A stretch of 36,194 nt of DNA from Cellulomonas cellasea (GCF_006538745.1 NZ_BJLR01000002.1:1-36194); one strand, 5' to 3'. Counted from the stretch's first letter, positions 1 to 7,963 are shown. The notes: a model not told the origin generated them from the letters alone. Made by a program: numbers and translations.

Positions 1-338
1 ACGCGCGTCAGCCGTTCACCGAGCCCTTCACGGAACCCTTCACCGAACCGTTCACCGAGGCGTACGCGCGTCAGCCGTTCACCGAGCCCTTCACGGAACC
101 GTTCACCGAACCGTTCACGGAGCCCTTCACCGAGGCCTACGCGCGTCAGCCCTTCACCGAACCGTTCACGGAGCCGTTCACCGAGCCGTTCACCGAGCCG
201 TTCACCGAGGCGGTCGGCGGTCGCACACCCGTCCGTGCACCGGCGGCGTCCCGTCCTCGTCCCGGCCGGCGTGAGCTCGCCGAGGCGTACTGGGCCGGCT
301 ACCTGACCGCGCGGTACCACCGCGCGCAGGGGCGCTGA
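1..338 (+). CDS. 3' end of a PFTE-tetrapeptide-repeat protein (partial)
   Basis: The reading frame is open from the left edge (first full codon at base 3) to TGA at 336-338, about 111 residues, so the start lies outside the window. Three blocks of exact PFTE tetrapeptides (4, 5 and 5 copies, bases 12-209) are separated by the spacer AYARQ. A short basic, Pro/Arg-rich linker and a helical-looking tail (ELAEAYWAGYLTARYHRAQG) follow. All 14 tetrapeptides are identical in amino acids, while their codons vary only synonymously (CCG/CCC, ACC/ACG, GAG/GAA), which argues for a translated, selected repeat. The stop is 4 bases before the GTG of the next gene, so the two are probably co-transcribed. I do not recognise the family. 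The missing N-terminal part would decide whether this is a tail on an enzyme or a stand-alone repeat protein. Confidence 0.8.
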   Translation, partial: ARQPFTEPFTEPFTEPFTEAYARQPFTEPFTEPFTEPFTEPFTEAYARQPFTEPFTEPFTEPFTEPFTEAVGGRTPVRAPAASRPRPGRRELAEAYWAGYLTARYHRAQGR

Positions 339-342
339 GCGC

Positions 343-1446
343 GTGACGGTCACGGCCGGGCGTCCGGGGGGCGGGCGCGCAGGGAGCACGTCGGGACGCG
401 GGCTGCGCCTCGTGCACGCGGCCACCGGCGGCGCGGCGGGCGGCGTGCGGTCCCCGGGCCGCCCCGGCGTCGACGAGGAGGGCGCGCCGGGAGCGGTGCG
501 CCCGCTGCGCCTCGTGTGCGGGGTCGACCTCGTGCACGAGCTCGAGGAGCAGGTCCTCGAGCTGCGCGCCGACGGACCGACCGTCGCGCACCGCGCAGCG
601 CTCGCGGACCTGCTCGTCGCCTGGGCGCAGAGCCTGGTCGGGCTGCACGGCACGCCGGTCCCGTCCGCGACGCCGGCCGTGCCGCTTCCGTGGGTGCTCG
701 AGCCGGACCGTCTCGCCGGGCACGTGGACGGTCCGCACGCGGCGGCCGGGCGCGCGTGGGCGGTGCGGCAGCACCCGCGGGTGCGCCGTGCGCTCGCCGC
801 CGCCCGCGCGGGCTGGGCGACGGACCGGTGGGTGCACGACTCCGGGCCCGACGCCGTGCTCGTGGTGCGGGACGCGGGGAGCGGCGACGGCTCGCTCCTG
901 CCGGTGCCGGGCGGGTCAGCGGACCTCGCGGGGACGTCGGCCGTCCGCGGTCCGGCGGACGGCGCCTGCGACGCCGCCGCGGCCGCGGCCGCCCAAGCCG
1001 TCCAGGTCGTCGATGCCGTCCCCACCTCCGAGGCCGTCGACGCGGTTCAGGCAGTCGGCGCCGTCGACCCCCTCGACGCCGTCGACGCCGTCGACGCCGC
1101 GGAGCGTGCCGGGCGCCGTCCCGTCCTGCGCGCGCGCCTCGTCGGGGCCGGCCGCGGCGATCCCCGCTGGGACGTCGCCACGGCGCTCGACTGGCTCGCT
1201 GTGCACCTCGCCCCGGCGCTCGACCCGGCGTGGGACCTCGACCCGGTGGCCGGCTTCATGCGCGCGTACCGGGCGCACGGTGGCGACGCCGAGCCCGACC
1301 GCGCGCTCGCCGTGGCCCGCACCGTCGCCACGGCTGCCGCGTGGAGCGACGCGCTCGACGAGCGGACGGAGGACCCGGACGACGACGATCTCGCCTGGGT
1401 CGCCGGCCTGTGGGCGCGGCCGCTCGCGCTCCTGGCGCCGAGGTGA
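343..1446 (+). CDS. Degenerate aminoglycoside-phosphotransferase-like (APH/ChoK fold) protein
   Basis: This is a 367-residue protein with a GTG start 4 bases after the preceding stop. The second half resembles the APH kinase-like fold. A stretch around residue 165 (VHDSGPDAVLVV) looks like the catalytic loop HGDxxPxNVLV. A later stretch, GRGDPRWDVATAL, matches the segment after the metal-binding Asp, where family members read roughly D-W-E-x-A-G-x-G-D-P-x-W-D. The catalytic-loop Asn is replaced by Ala, and the metal-binding Asp appears deleted (LVGAGRGDP). Between these motifs lies a low-complexity insert rich in VDA/DAV (about bases 955-1110). Family assignment is by motif only. If the alignment is right, this is a pseudokinase or a strongly diverged kinase. 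It probably works with the PFTE protein upstream. No substrate can be assigned. Confidence 0.6.
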   Translation: MTVTAGRPGGGRAGSTSGRGLRLVHAATGGAAGGVRSPGRPGVDEEGAPGAVRPLRLVCGVDLVHELEEQVLELRADGPTVAHRAALADLLVAWAQSLVGLHGTPVPSATPAVPLPWVLEPDRLAGHVDGPHAAAGRAWAVRQHPRVRRALAAARAGWATDRWVHDSGPDAVLVVRDAGSGDGSLLPVPGGSADLAGTSAVRGPADGACDAAAAAAAQAVQVVDAVPTSEAVDAVQAVGAVDPLDAVDAVDAAERAGRRPVLRARLVGAGRGDPRWDVATALDWLAVHLAPALDPAWDLDPVAGFMRAYRAHGGDAEPDRALAVARTVATAAAWSDALDERTEDPDDDDLAWVAGLWARPLALLAPR

Positions 1447-1551
1447 GCCGGGTCGACACGCCCCCTCGCCGCAGGCCCGCGCCCCGGTAGGGCTCCGCGC
1501 ACGCACCGGGTCCGCAGGGGGGACCACGTGCGTCGCGTCGGCGCCCGGACG

Positions 1552-1587
1552 CACGAGAGCCCGGTCCGCAGGGACCGGGCTCTCGTG
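1552..1587. terminator. Perfect hairpin terminator after rplA
   Basis: A 16-bp perfect inverted repeat (1552-1567 with 1572-1587) with a 4-nt loop GCAG sits between the convergent ends of the APH-like gene (+) and rplA (-, stop at 1610). No U-tract follows on either strand, as is common in high-GC actinobacteria. It probably stops transcription from both sides. Confidence 0.8.
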
Positions 1588-1609
1588 GCGTGCAGTGCGG
1601 GGACGGAGG

Positions 1610-2332
1610 TCAGGCGGCCTCGCCGTCCTCCTCGGTCAGGTTCCGCGTGCGGTTCTGGTCCACGAGGATGCCGGGGCCGTTCGTCGTCGAGAACGTCGCC
1701 TTCGCGATGTAGCGACCCTTCGACGAGGCGGGCTTCAGACGGTTGACCTCCTCGAGCGCGGCCGCGTAGTTCTCGACGAGCTGCACGTCGGAGAACGAGA
1801 CCTTGCCGATGATGAAGTGCAGGTTCGCGTGCTTGTCGACGCGGAACTCGATCTTGCCGCCCTTGATCTCGGTGACAGCCTTCGCCACGTCCATCGTGAC
1901 CGTGCCGGTCTTCGGGTTCGGCATGAGACCACGCGGGCCCAGGACCTTGCCCAGTCGACCGACCTTGCCCATGAGGTCGGGCGTCGCGACGGCGGAGTCG
2001 AAGTCGGTGTACCCGGCCGCGACCTTCTCGATCAGCTCGTCGCCACCGACCTCGTCGGCACCGGCGGCACGCGCCTGCTCGGCACGCTCACCCGTCGCGA
2101 AGACGATGACGCGGGCCGTCTTGCCCGTGCCGTGCGGCAGGTTGACGGTGCCGCGGACCATCTGGTCGGCCTTGCGGGGGTCGACGCCGAGACGGAACGC
2201 GACCTCGACGGTCGAGTCGTACTTGGTGGTCGCCGTCGCCTGCGCGAGACGCACGGCGTCGAGCGGGGCGTAGAGGCGGCCGGCCTCGATCTTCTCGGCG
2301 GCGGTGCGGTACGCCTTGCTGTGCTTGCTCAT
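1610..2332 (-). CDS. rplA: 50S ribosomal protein L1
   Basis: This is a 240-residue protein of normal family length. It contains the characteristic L1 segments [21 protein letters not shown] near the N-terminus and [14 protein letters not shown] in the middle. L1 forms the mobile stalk at the E-site side of the 50S subunit and binds 23S rRNA. In E. coli it also represses translation of its own L11-L1 mRNA. The ATG at 2332 is preceded by a good Shine-Dalgarno AAGGAG 5 nt away. It follows rplK on the same strand after 118 nt and is the last gene before a perfect hairpin. Confidence 0.98.
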   Translation of the reverse strand: MSKHSKAYRTAAEKIEAGRLYAPLDAVRLAQATATTKYDSTVEVAFRLGVDPRKADQMVRGTVNLPHGTGKTARVIVFATGERAEQARAAGADEVGGDELIEKVAAGYTDFDSAVATPDLMGKVGRLGKVLGPRGLMPNPKTGTVTMDVAKAVTEIKGGKIEFRVDKHANLHFIIGKVSFSDVQLVENYAAALEEVNRLKPASSKGRYIAKATFSTTNGPGILVDQNRTRNLTEEDGEAA

Positions 2333-2450
2333 CTGCTCTCCTTGGCTGGCAGTCGTGGTCGTCGGGCCGCACAGGGCCCTGCCACTGGTCCTTCTCGGGT
2401 GGTGCGTGCGGGTGGTGCTGCTCCGGCCCGGGGGCCGGGGTGGGTCGAGG

Positions 2451-2882
2451 TCAGCCCTCGACCTTGATGCCCATCGAGCGGGCGGTGCCGGCGATGATCT
2501 TCTCGGCGGCGGCCACGTCGTTGGCGTTGAGGTCGACGAGCTTCGTCTGCGCGATCTCGGTGACCTGCGCGGCCGTCAGGGTCGCGACCTTGACGGTGTG
2601 CGGGGTCGGCGAGCCCTTGGCGACGCCGGCGGCCTTCTTGATGAGCTCCGCGGCGGGCGGGGTCTTCGTGATGAACGTGAAGGACCGGTCCTCGTAGACC
2701 GTGATCTCCACGGGGACCACGTCACCGCGCTGCGACTCGGTGGCCGCGTTGTACGCCTTGCAGAACTCCATGATGTTGACGCCGTGCTGACCGAGCGCCG
2801 GACCGATCGGCGGCGCAGGGGTGGCCGCGCCGGCCTTGATCTGGAGCTTGATCAGGCCGGTGACCTTCTTCTTGGGGGGCAT
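2451..2882 (-). CDS. rplK: 50S ribosomal protein L11
   Basis: This is a 143-residue protein of usual length. The N-terminal domain contains the conserved Pro-rich helix region ([20 protein letters not shown]), which contacts elongation factors and thiopeptide antibiotics. The C-terminal rRNA-binding domain is complete. L11 organises the GTPase-associated centre on 23S rRNA and is needed for the RelA/Rel stringent response. The ATG at 2882 follows GGAAGG with a 4-nt spacer. It lies between nusG (94 nt upstream) and rplA, the standard bacterial order. Confidence 0.98.
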   Translation of the reverse strand: MPPKKKVTGLIKLQIKAGAATPAPPIGPALGQHGVNIMEFCKAYNAATESQRGDVVPVEITVYEDRSFTFITKTPPAAELIKKAAGVAKGSPTPHTVKVATLTAAQVTEIAQTKLVDLNANDVAAAEKIIAGTARSMGIKVEG

Positions 2883-2976
2883 GATGCCTTCCGTTCGTGT
2901 CGTGGGCCGACGCCGTGGGCGATGACCCGGTTGCAGTGCGGCCCGGCGGTGCCGGGCCCGCAGGTGTGCCGCTCGG

Positions 2977-3888
2977 TCAGATCTTGGCGACCTGGCCGAA
3001 CGACAGCTCGACCGGGGTCTCCCGGCCGAAGATGGAGACGAGCACCTTGAGCTTCTGGCTCTCGGGGTTGATCTCGGAGATCGTCGCGGGCAGCGTGTCG
3101 AACGGGCCGTCGGTGACGGTCACGGACTCGCCGACCGTGAAGTCGACCTTGATCTCCGCGGCGGCGGCCTTCGTGCCGGCCTTCGGGGCCGCCGGCGCGA
3201 GCGACGGAGCGAGCATCGAGAAGACCTCGTCCAGCGTGAGCGGGACGGGCTGGTGCGTGTGCCCGACGAAGCCCGTCACGCCCGGCGTGTGGCGCACGGC
3301 GCCCCACGACTCGTCGGTCAGGTCCATGCGCACGAGGACGTAGCCGGGGATCCGGACGCGGCGCACGACCTTGCGCTGCGCGTTCTTGATCTCCGTCACC
3401 TCCTCCATGGGGACCTCCACCTGGTGGATGTAGTCCTCCATGTTGAGGCTCTGGGTGCGGTTCTCGAGGTTCGCCTTCACGCGGTTCTCATAACCCGCGT
3501 AGGAGTGGATGACGTACCAGTCGCCGGGCTGCGAGCGCAGCTGGGCCTTGAACGCGGCGATCGGGTCCTCGTCGACGTCGGGCTCGTCGTCCTCGACCTC
3601 GTCGACGGGCTCGGCGTCGTCCTCGTCCTGCTCGACCGGCTCGTCGTCCTCGGCCTCGTCCTGCTCGGCCGGCTCGTCGTCCTCGGCCTCGTCGGCCGGC
3701 TCGTCGTCCTCGGCCTCGTCGTCAGCGCGCTTGGCGCCGTCGGCGGCACCGGTCGTGGCGGTGTCCTCGTCGGACGCGGGGTCGGCAGTGCCCGCTGCGG
3801 GCGCCTCGACCGCCGAGATCGACGCCAGGGCGTCCTCGAGCTCGGTCTCGGCAGCACCCTGCTCGGACTCGTGCGACTCGTACGTCAC
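2977..3888 (-). CDS. nusG: Transcription termination/antitermination factor NusG with a long acidic N-terminal extension
   Basis: This is a 303-residue protein, far longer than the roughly 180 residues of E. coli NusG. The canonical core starts near residue 110. The NGN domain (about 122-225; [20 protein letters not shown]) binds the RNA polymerase clamp. The KOW domain (about 250-303; [16 protein letters not shown]) can contact Rho or S10. Residues 1-108 are disordered and very acidic, with imperfect [10 protein letters not shown] repeats at about 57-104. An Ala/Pro/Lys-rich linker (about 227-246) separates NGN and KOW. The start is GTG at 3888 with only weak Shine-Dalgarno similarity. Acidic N-terminal tails are known in actinobacterial NusG, but length and repeats vary. 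It lies downstream of secE in the classical order. Confidence 0.97.
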   Translation of the reverse strand: MTYESHESEQGAAETELEDALASISAVEAPAAGTADPASDEDTATTGAADGAKRADDEAEDDEPADEAEDDEPAEQDEAEDDEPVEQDEDDAEPVDEVEDDEPDVDEDPIAAFKAQLRSQPGDWYVIHSYAGYENRVKANLENRTQSLNMEDYIHQVEVPMEEVTEIKNAQRKVVRRVRIPGYVLVRMDLTDESWGAVRHTPGVTGFVGHTHQPVPLTLDEVFSMLAPSLAPAAPKAGTKAAAAEIKVDFTVGESVTVTDGPFDTLPATISEINPESQKLKVLVSIFGRETPVELSFGQVAKI

Positions 3889-3990
3889 GTGGAAACCTGC
3901 TTTCTCGACTGTCTGTGGTGCGGACCGGCGTGCGCTGCGCGCGAGAGCCGGTGTGCTCCGGCGCGGAGCCGGAGGTGCGGTCGCCTGCGG

Positions 3991-4278
3991 TCAGGCGCCG
4001 AAGACCCAGAAGGTCAGGCGGCCGACCCCGAGGTCGACCAGGGTCACGAACGCCATGACGACCGCGACGAACGCCAGCACGACGCCCGTGTACGTCACGA
4101 GCTCGGAGCGCGTCGGGCGCACGACCTTCTTGAGCTCGGCGACGACCTGGCGGAAGAACAGCGCGACGCGGGCGACGAAGCCCCGACGGGCTGTCTCGGT
4201 GCTCGCGGGCTTCGGGCGCTCGGTGCGCGGCGCCGAGCCCTCGGCGCCGGACGCCGCTGCCGGTGCGGATTCGCTCAC
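3991..4278 (-). CDS. secE: Preprotein translocase subunit SecE
   Basis: This is a 95-residue single-span SecE, the short actinobacterial/Gram-positive type. A charged N-terminal region of about 30 residues is followed by the amphipathic segment VALFFRQVVAELKKVVRPTR, typical of SecE. One membrane helix follows (about 61-84). SecE clamps the two halves of the SecY channel. The start is GTG at 4278, with GGGGA upstream. It lies 102 nt before nusG and just downstream of tRNA-Trp on the same strand, so the tRNA and the transcription/translation genes may share transcription. Confidence 0.97.
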   Translation of the reverse strand: MSESAPAAASGAEGSAPRTERPKPASTETARRGFVARVALFFRQVVAELKKVVRPTRSELVTYTGVVLAFVAVVMAFVTLVDLGVGRLTFWVFGA

Positions 4279-4379
4279 AGCTGTCCCCTACGTGTGTCGT
4301 GTGGCACCGACGCCCGTGAGGTGCAGCGCCGGACCGTCGCTTTGCCGGACCCAGCTGGGCGCCGGACCGTGACCATGCG

Positions 4380-4452
4380 CAGGGCAGGCGAGACTCGAAC
4401 TCGCAACCGCCGGTTTTGGAGACCGGTGCGCTACCAATTGCGCCACTGCCCT
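4380..4452 (-). tRNA. trpT: tRNA-Trp (anticodon CCA)
   Basis: A 73-nt cloverleaf reads on the minus strand. The acceptor stem is AGGGCAG/CTGCCCT with discriminator G, the anticodon loop is CTCCAAA, and the T-arm contains GTTCGAGTC. No CCA is encoded. It is immediately upstream of secE, the common bacterial order tRNA-Trp, secE, nusG. Confidence 0.96.
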
Positions 4453-4557
4453 ACGGCGTTCTCCGTCGCCACGACCAGCACCTGCGCGCGCAGCGGTCCT
4501 GGTGGGAACCACTCGTGGGCACGGCTCATCATGGCGGACGTCAACCGCCGGGGAACC

Positions 4558-4587
4558 ACTGTACGCGACGAGCGGCGCAGGGTCGAA
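4558..4587 (-). promoter_or_regulatory. Candidate promoter for tRNA-Trp/secE
   Basis: On the minus strand TTCGAC (4587-4582) is followed after 18 nt by TACAGT (4563-4558), close to the TTGACA/TANNNT actinobacterial housekeeping consensus. Initiation would fall near 4551, about 100 nt upstream of tRNA-Trp. The intervening leader holds a 10-bp direct repeat, GGGAACCACT on the plus strand (4504-4513 and 4551-4560). This is prediction by eye only. Confidence 0.4.
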
Positions 4588-4728
4588 CCCGACGCGATCG
4601 AGGCGTGCTCGCGGCCTCGGCGGCCCCGCGGAGCGTCGGTCCGGGCAGGGCGCCCCACCCCCAGCCCGGACCGCACCCACGACCCGACCGGTGGCCGGGA
4701 CGCCCGGCGGCCGGTCGCCCGCGTCTGC

Positions 4729-4734
4729 CAAGAT
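4729..4734 (+). promoter_or_regulatory. -10 box of a leaderless promoter for the aminotransferase gene
   Basis: CAAGAT ends 7 nt before GTG at 4742, so transcription would start at or next to the start codon. No Shine-Dalgarno sequence is visible, consistent with a leaderless mRNA. Confidence 0.45.
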
Positions 4735-4741
4735 GACGCCT

Positions 4742-5977
4742 GTGAGCCAGCACACACCCGCCCAGCCCGCGTCCGCCCGCTCGCGCGTCTCCGCGCGCAT
4801 CGCCGCCATCGCCCCGTCCGCGACGCTCGCGGTCGACGCCAAGGCGAAGGCGCTCAAGGCCGCCGGACGCCCGGTGATCGGGTTCGGCGCGGGCGAGCCG
4901 GACTTCCCGACGCCCGACTACATCGTCGAGGCCGCCGTCGCCGCCGCGCACGACCCGGTCAACCACCGCTACACGCCGGCCGCGGGGCTGCCCGCGCTGC
5001 GCGAGGCGGTCGCCGCGAAGACGCTGCGCGACTCGGGCTACGCCGTCGACGCGTCCGCGGTGCTCGTCACGAACGGCGGCAAGCAGGCCGTCTACCAGGC
5101 GTTCGCGACCGTCGTGGACCCGGGCGACGAGGTCCTGCTGCCCGCGCCGTACTGGACGACGTACCCCGAGGCGGTCCGGCTCGCGGGCGGCGTGCCCGTC
5201 GAGGTGTTCGCGGGCGCCGACCAGGAGTACCTCGTGACGGTCGAGCAGCTCGAGGCCGCGCGCACCGAGCGCACCAAGGTCCTGCTGTTCTGCTCGCCGT
5301 CGAACCCGACCGGCGCGGTGTACTCCCCCGAGCAGACCGCGGAGATCGGGCGCTGGGCGCTCGAGCACGGCATCTGGGTGCTGACCGACGAGATCTACGA
5401 GCACCTCGTGTACGACGACGCGCAGTTCACGCCGATCGTGCGCGCGGTGCCCGAGCTCGCCGACACGACGATCGTGCTCAACGGCGTCGCCAAGACCTAC
5501 GCGATGACGGGCTGGCGGGTCGGCTGGATGATCGGCCCGGCCGACGTCATCAAGGCCGCGACGAACCTGCAGTCGCACCTCACGTCCAACGTCGCGAACG
5601 TCTCCCAGCGCGCCGCCGTCGCGGCGCTCACGGGCGACCTGTCCGCGGCGCACGCGATGCGGACGGCGTTCGACCGTCGGCGCCGGACGATGGTCGAGAT
5701 GCTCGGCACCATCGACGGCGTGCGGATCCCGGTGCCCAAGGGCGCGTTCTACGCCTACCCGTCGGTCGAGGGCGTGCTCGGCCGGACGATCCGGGGCGTG
5801 ACGCCGACGACGTCGGCCGAGCTCGCGGCGCTGATCCTCGAGCAGGCGGAGGTCGCGGTCGTACCCGGTGAGGCGTTCGGGCCGAGCGGGTTCCTGCGCC
5901 TGTCGTACGCGCTCGGGGACGACGACCTCGCCGAGGGCGTCGGCCGCATCCAGGCGCTGCTCGCCGACGCCGACTGA
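4742..5977 (+). CDS. Pyridoxal-phosphate-dependent aspartate-type aminotransferase (class I/II)
   Basis: This is a 411-residue protein. Fold-type I motifs are present: substrate-side [11 protein letters not shown] near the N-terminus, GGKQAVYQ, the PLP-phosphate/ring segment [19 protein letters not shown] with the PLP-binding Asp/Tyr, and the Schiff-base lysine K251 in [16 protein letters not shown]. It catalyses amino transfer between aspartate (or a related amino acid) and 2-oxoglutarate in the cytoplasm. The start is ambiguous: ATG at 4733 is 9 bases further upstream in the same frame. I chose GTG because CAAGAT is correctly placed as a -10 box for it. An aminotransferase next to secE, divergent from tRNA-Trp, is common in actinobacteria (aspC-like in Streptomyces). 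The exact amino-acid specificity is not readable from sequence. Confidence 0.92.
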   Translation: MSQHTPAQPASARSRVSARIAAIAPSATLAVDAKAKALKAAGRPVIGFGAGEPDFPTPDYIVEAAVAAAHDPVNHRYTPAAGLPALREAVAAKTLRDSGYAVDASAVLVTNGGKQAVYQAFATVVDPGDEVLLPAPYWTTYPEAVRLAGGVPVEVFAGADQEYLVTVEQLEAARTERTKVLLFCSPSNPTGAVYSPEQTAEIGRWALEHGIWVLTDEIYEHLVYDDAQFTPIVRAVPELADTTIVLNGVAKTYAMTGWRVGWMIGPADVIKAATNLQSHLTSNVANVSQRAAVAALTGDLSAAHAMRTAFDRRRRTMVEMLGTIDGVRIPVPKGAFYAYPSVEGVLGRTIRGVTPTTSAELAALILEQAEVAVVPGEAFGPSGFLRLSYALGDDDLAEGVGRIQALLADAD

Positions 5978-6079
5978 CCCGTCCGCGGCACCCGCCGCCC
6001 GCACGTCCGACAGGTCCGCCCGACGGCGGCATGCCCGGGTCCGGTGCGCCGCCGGGCGCTCCAGCGCCGGGCGCTCACG

Positions 6080-6133
6080 GCTCGTGCCCGTGTCCGCTCG
6101 TGCCCGTGTCCACCGAGCGGTGGACACAGGCAC
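6080..6133. terminator. Tandem 16-bp duplication running into a hairpin after the aminotransferase
   Basis: GCTCGTGCCCGTGTCC occurs twice in direct tandem (6080-6095 and 6096-6111). The second copy forms the left arm of a 15-bp hairpin (6100-6114 with 6119-6133, one mismatch, loop GAGC). It lies in the 205-nt gap between the aminotransferase and the ABC ATPase, so a terminator is the simplest reading. An operator for the ABC/TCS cassette is an alternative. The rest of the gap holds only another short repeat of GCCGGGCGCTC. Confidence 0.5.
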
Positions 6134-6182
6134 CGTCGTGCGGTGGCTACCGGTGCCGCCGTCGCGGGGCCACGCTGGAGCC

Positions 6183-7100
6183 ATGACCCCCACCGACCTG
6201 GCCCTCGAGGCCCGCGGCCTGCGCAAGCGCTACGGCGACAAGCAGGCCGTCGACGGCCTCGACCTCGCCGTGCACCGCGGCGAGATCTTCTCCGTCCTCG
6301 GCCCGAACGGCGCCGGCAAGACGACGACCGTCGAGATCCTCGAGGGCTACCGCGAGCGCGACGGCGGCGAGGTGCGCGTGCTCGGCGAGGACCCGCAGAC
6401 CGCTGGGCGCGAGTGGCGCTCGCGCATCGGCGTCGTGCTGCAGGACACCCGTGACCTCGCCGAGGCGAACGTCGGGGAGCTCGTCCGGCACTTCGCGGCG
6501 TACTACCCCCGTCCGCACGACCCCGAGCACGTGATCGACCTCGTCGGGCTGCGCGACAAGGTCCGCACGCGCGTGCGGCAGCTGTCCGGGGGCCAGCGGC
6601 GGCGGCTCGACGTCGCGCTCGGCATCGTCGGGCGGCCCGAGCTGCTGTTCCTCGACGAGCCGACCACGGGCTTCGACCCCGAGGCCCGGCGCTCGTTCTG
6701 GGACCTCGTGCGCGACCTGCGCGACCAGGGCACGACGATCCTGCTGACGACGCACTACCTCGACGAGGCCGAGCAGCTCGCGGACCGCGTCGCGGTCGTG
6801 CAGGACGGGCGGGTCGTGGCGCTCGACCGGCCGTCCGAGCTCGGGGGACGCGCGGCGCGGCTCGCCGTCGTCCGCTGGGTCGAGGACGGCGTCCCGCGCG
6901 AGATCCGCACCGACGAGCCGACCCGCACCGTCGTCGAGCTCGCCGGCCGCTGGGCCGACGCCCGCGGCTCGGCGGCCCCGCTCGAGGTGCCCGGGCTGCA
7001 GGTCCTGCACCCGAGCCTCGAGGACGTCTACCTCGCGCTGATCGGCGTCGAGACCTCCGTCGCACCCGTCGTCCCGACCCTGCAGGGGAGCACCCGATGA
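6183..7100 (+). CDS. ABC-2-type exporter ATP-binding protein (DrrA-like)
   Basis: This is a 305-residue nucleotide-binding subunit. It has Walker A GPNGAGKTTT, a Q-loop (VVLQDT), signature LSGGQRRRLDVALG, Walker B LLFLDEP and H-loop TTHYLDEAEQ. The C-terminal roughly 80 residues form the extra domain seen in drug and lipid ABC-2 exporters. It powers export by the permease encoded next, whose ATG overlaps this stop (ATGA at 7097-7100). ATPase, permease, histidine kinase and LuxR-type regulator in one operon recall the B. subtilis YvfRSTU/LnrJKLMN linearmycin-resistance type, in which the two-component system senses the exported amphiphile. That function is an inference here. Confidence 0.93.
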   Translation: MTPTDLALEARGLRKRYGDKQAVDGLDLAVHRGEIFSVLGPNGAGKTTTVEILEGYRERDGGEVRVLGEDPQTAGREWRSRIGVVLQDTRDLAEANVGELVRHFAAYYPRPHDPEHVIDLVGLRDKVRTRVRQLSGGQRRRLDVALGIVGRPELLFLDEPTTGFDPEARRSFWDLVRDLRDQGTTILLTTHYLDEAEQLADRVAVVQDGRVVALDRPSELGGRAARLAVVRWVEDGVPREIRTDEPTRTVVELAGRWADARGSAAPLEVPGLQVLHPSLEDVYLALIGVETSVAPVVPTLQGSTR

Positions 7101-7963
7101 CCGCCGCGACCGCCCCGACGACCCGGTCCGAGCTCGCACGCCCGGAGGCGCTGCCCGGCACGCTGCACCTCGGGCTCGTGCGCGCGCGGCTCGAGCTGCG
7201 GCAGTACTTCCGCGAGCGCGACGCGGTCGTGTTCATCTTCCTGTACCCGGTGATCATGCTCGCGATCTTCGCGACGGTCTTCGGGCAGGACGGCGCACGC
7301 GTCGGGCCCGACGGGGGCACCGTGCCGTTCGCGCAGTACTTCCTGCCCGGCATGGTCGCGACCGGCGTGATGCTCTCGAGCTTCCAGTCGCTCGCGATCA
7401 CGATCGCCGTCGAGCGCGACGAGGGTGGGCTCAAGCGGCTGCGCGGGACCCCGCTGCCGGCGGCGGCGTACTTCCTCGGCAAGGTCGGGCAGGTGCTCGT
7501 CGCCTCGGCGCTCCAGCTCGCGCTCCTGCTCGCGGTCGCCGGGCTCCTGTTCGACGTCGCGCTGCCGACCGCCCCCGACCGCTGGTTCACGTTCGCGTGG
7601 GTGTTCCTGCTCGGGACGGCCGCGGGCTCGGTCCTCGGGGTCGCGTTCTCCTCGGTCCCGCGCACCGGGCGCAGCGCGAGCGCCGTCGTGACGCCCGTCG
7701 TCCTGGTGCTGCAGTTCGTCTCGGGCGTGTTCTTCATGTACGACGCGCTGCCGACCTGGATGCAGCAGATCGCGTCGGTGTTCCCGCTCAAGTGGATGGC
7801 GCAGGGCATGCGGTCGGTGTTCCTGCCCGACACCTACCTGCCGATGGAGGTCGCCGGCTCGTGGGAGCACCCGATGACCGCGCTCGTGCTCGCGGTGTGG
7901 GCCGTCGTCGGTCTCGTCCTCGGGGTCCGCACGTTCCGCTGGACGCGGCGTGACGCGGGCTGA
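7097..7963 (+). CDS. ABC-2-type transporter permease
   Basis: This is a 288-residue integral membrane protein with six predicted membrane segments. The first starts after the coupling-helix-like stretch ELRQYFRERDAVVFIFLYPVIML. The C-terminal half includes SGVFFMYDALPTWMQQIASVFPLKWMAQGMR, typical of the ABC-2 membrane domain. It pairs with the ATPase encoded immediately upstream (4-nt overlap) to form an exporter, probably a homodimeric permease. The histidine kinase gene overlaps its 3' end by 14 nt. The substrate is unknown. Confidence 0.92.
   Translation: MTAATAPTTRSELARPEALPGTLHLGLVRARLELRQYFRERDAVVFIFLYPVIMLAIFATVFGQDGARVGPDGGTVPFAQYFLPGMVATGVMLSSFQSLAITIAVERDEGGLKRLRGTPLPAAAYFLGKVGQVLVASALQLALLLAVAGLLFDVALPTAPDRWFTFAWVFLLGTAAGSVLGVAFSSVPRTGRSASAVVTPVVLVLQFVSGVFFMYDALPTWMQQIASVFPLKWMAQGMRSVFLPDTYLPMEVAGSWEHPMTALVLAVWAVVGLVLGVRTFRWTRRDAG

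Noticed and set aside
12-209. CRISPR-like or non-coding tandem repeat
   Set aside because: The unit is 12 bp without unique spacers, stays in one reading frame and varies only at synonymous positions. It is a coding repeat.
1447-1551. Short gene after the APH-like gene
   Set aside because: No start with a ribosome-binding site and no conserved content; only the approach to the hairpin is seen.
2333-2450. L1-binding autoregulatory RNA site between rplK and rplA
   Set aside because: Plausible from E. coli knowledge, but I could not identify a convincing mimic of the rRNA structure by eye.
4502-4741. Extended N-terminus for the aminotransferase
   Set aside because: The extra 80 residues are Arg/Gly/Pro-rich and lie over the tRNA-Trp promoter region. 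The family starts at about 4742.
3253-5871. Long plus-strand open frame across nusG, secE and tRNA-Trp
   Set aside because: It runs antisense to clear housekeeping genes and through a tRNA. The product is low complexity with no domain.
5978-6182. Riboswitch or leader RNA upstream of the ABC ATPase
   Set aside because: Only a 16-bp tandem duplication and one hairpin are present; no known riboswitch core was recognised.
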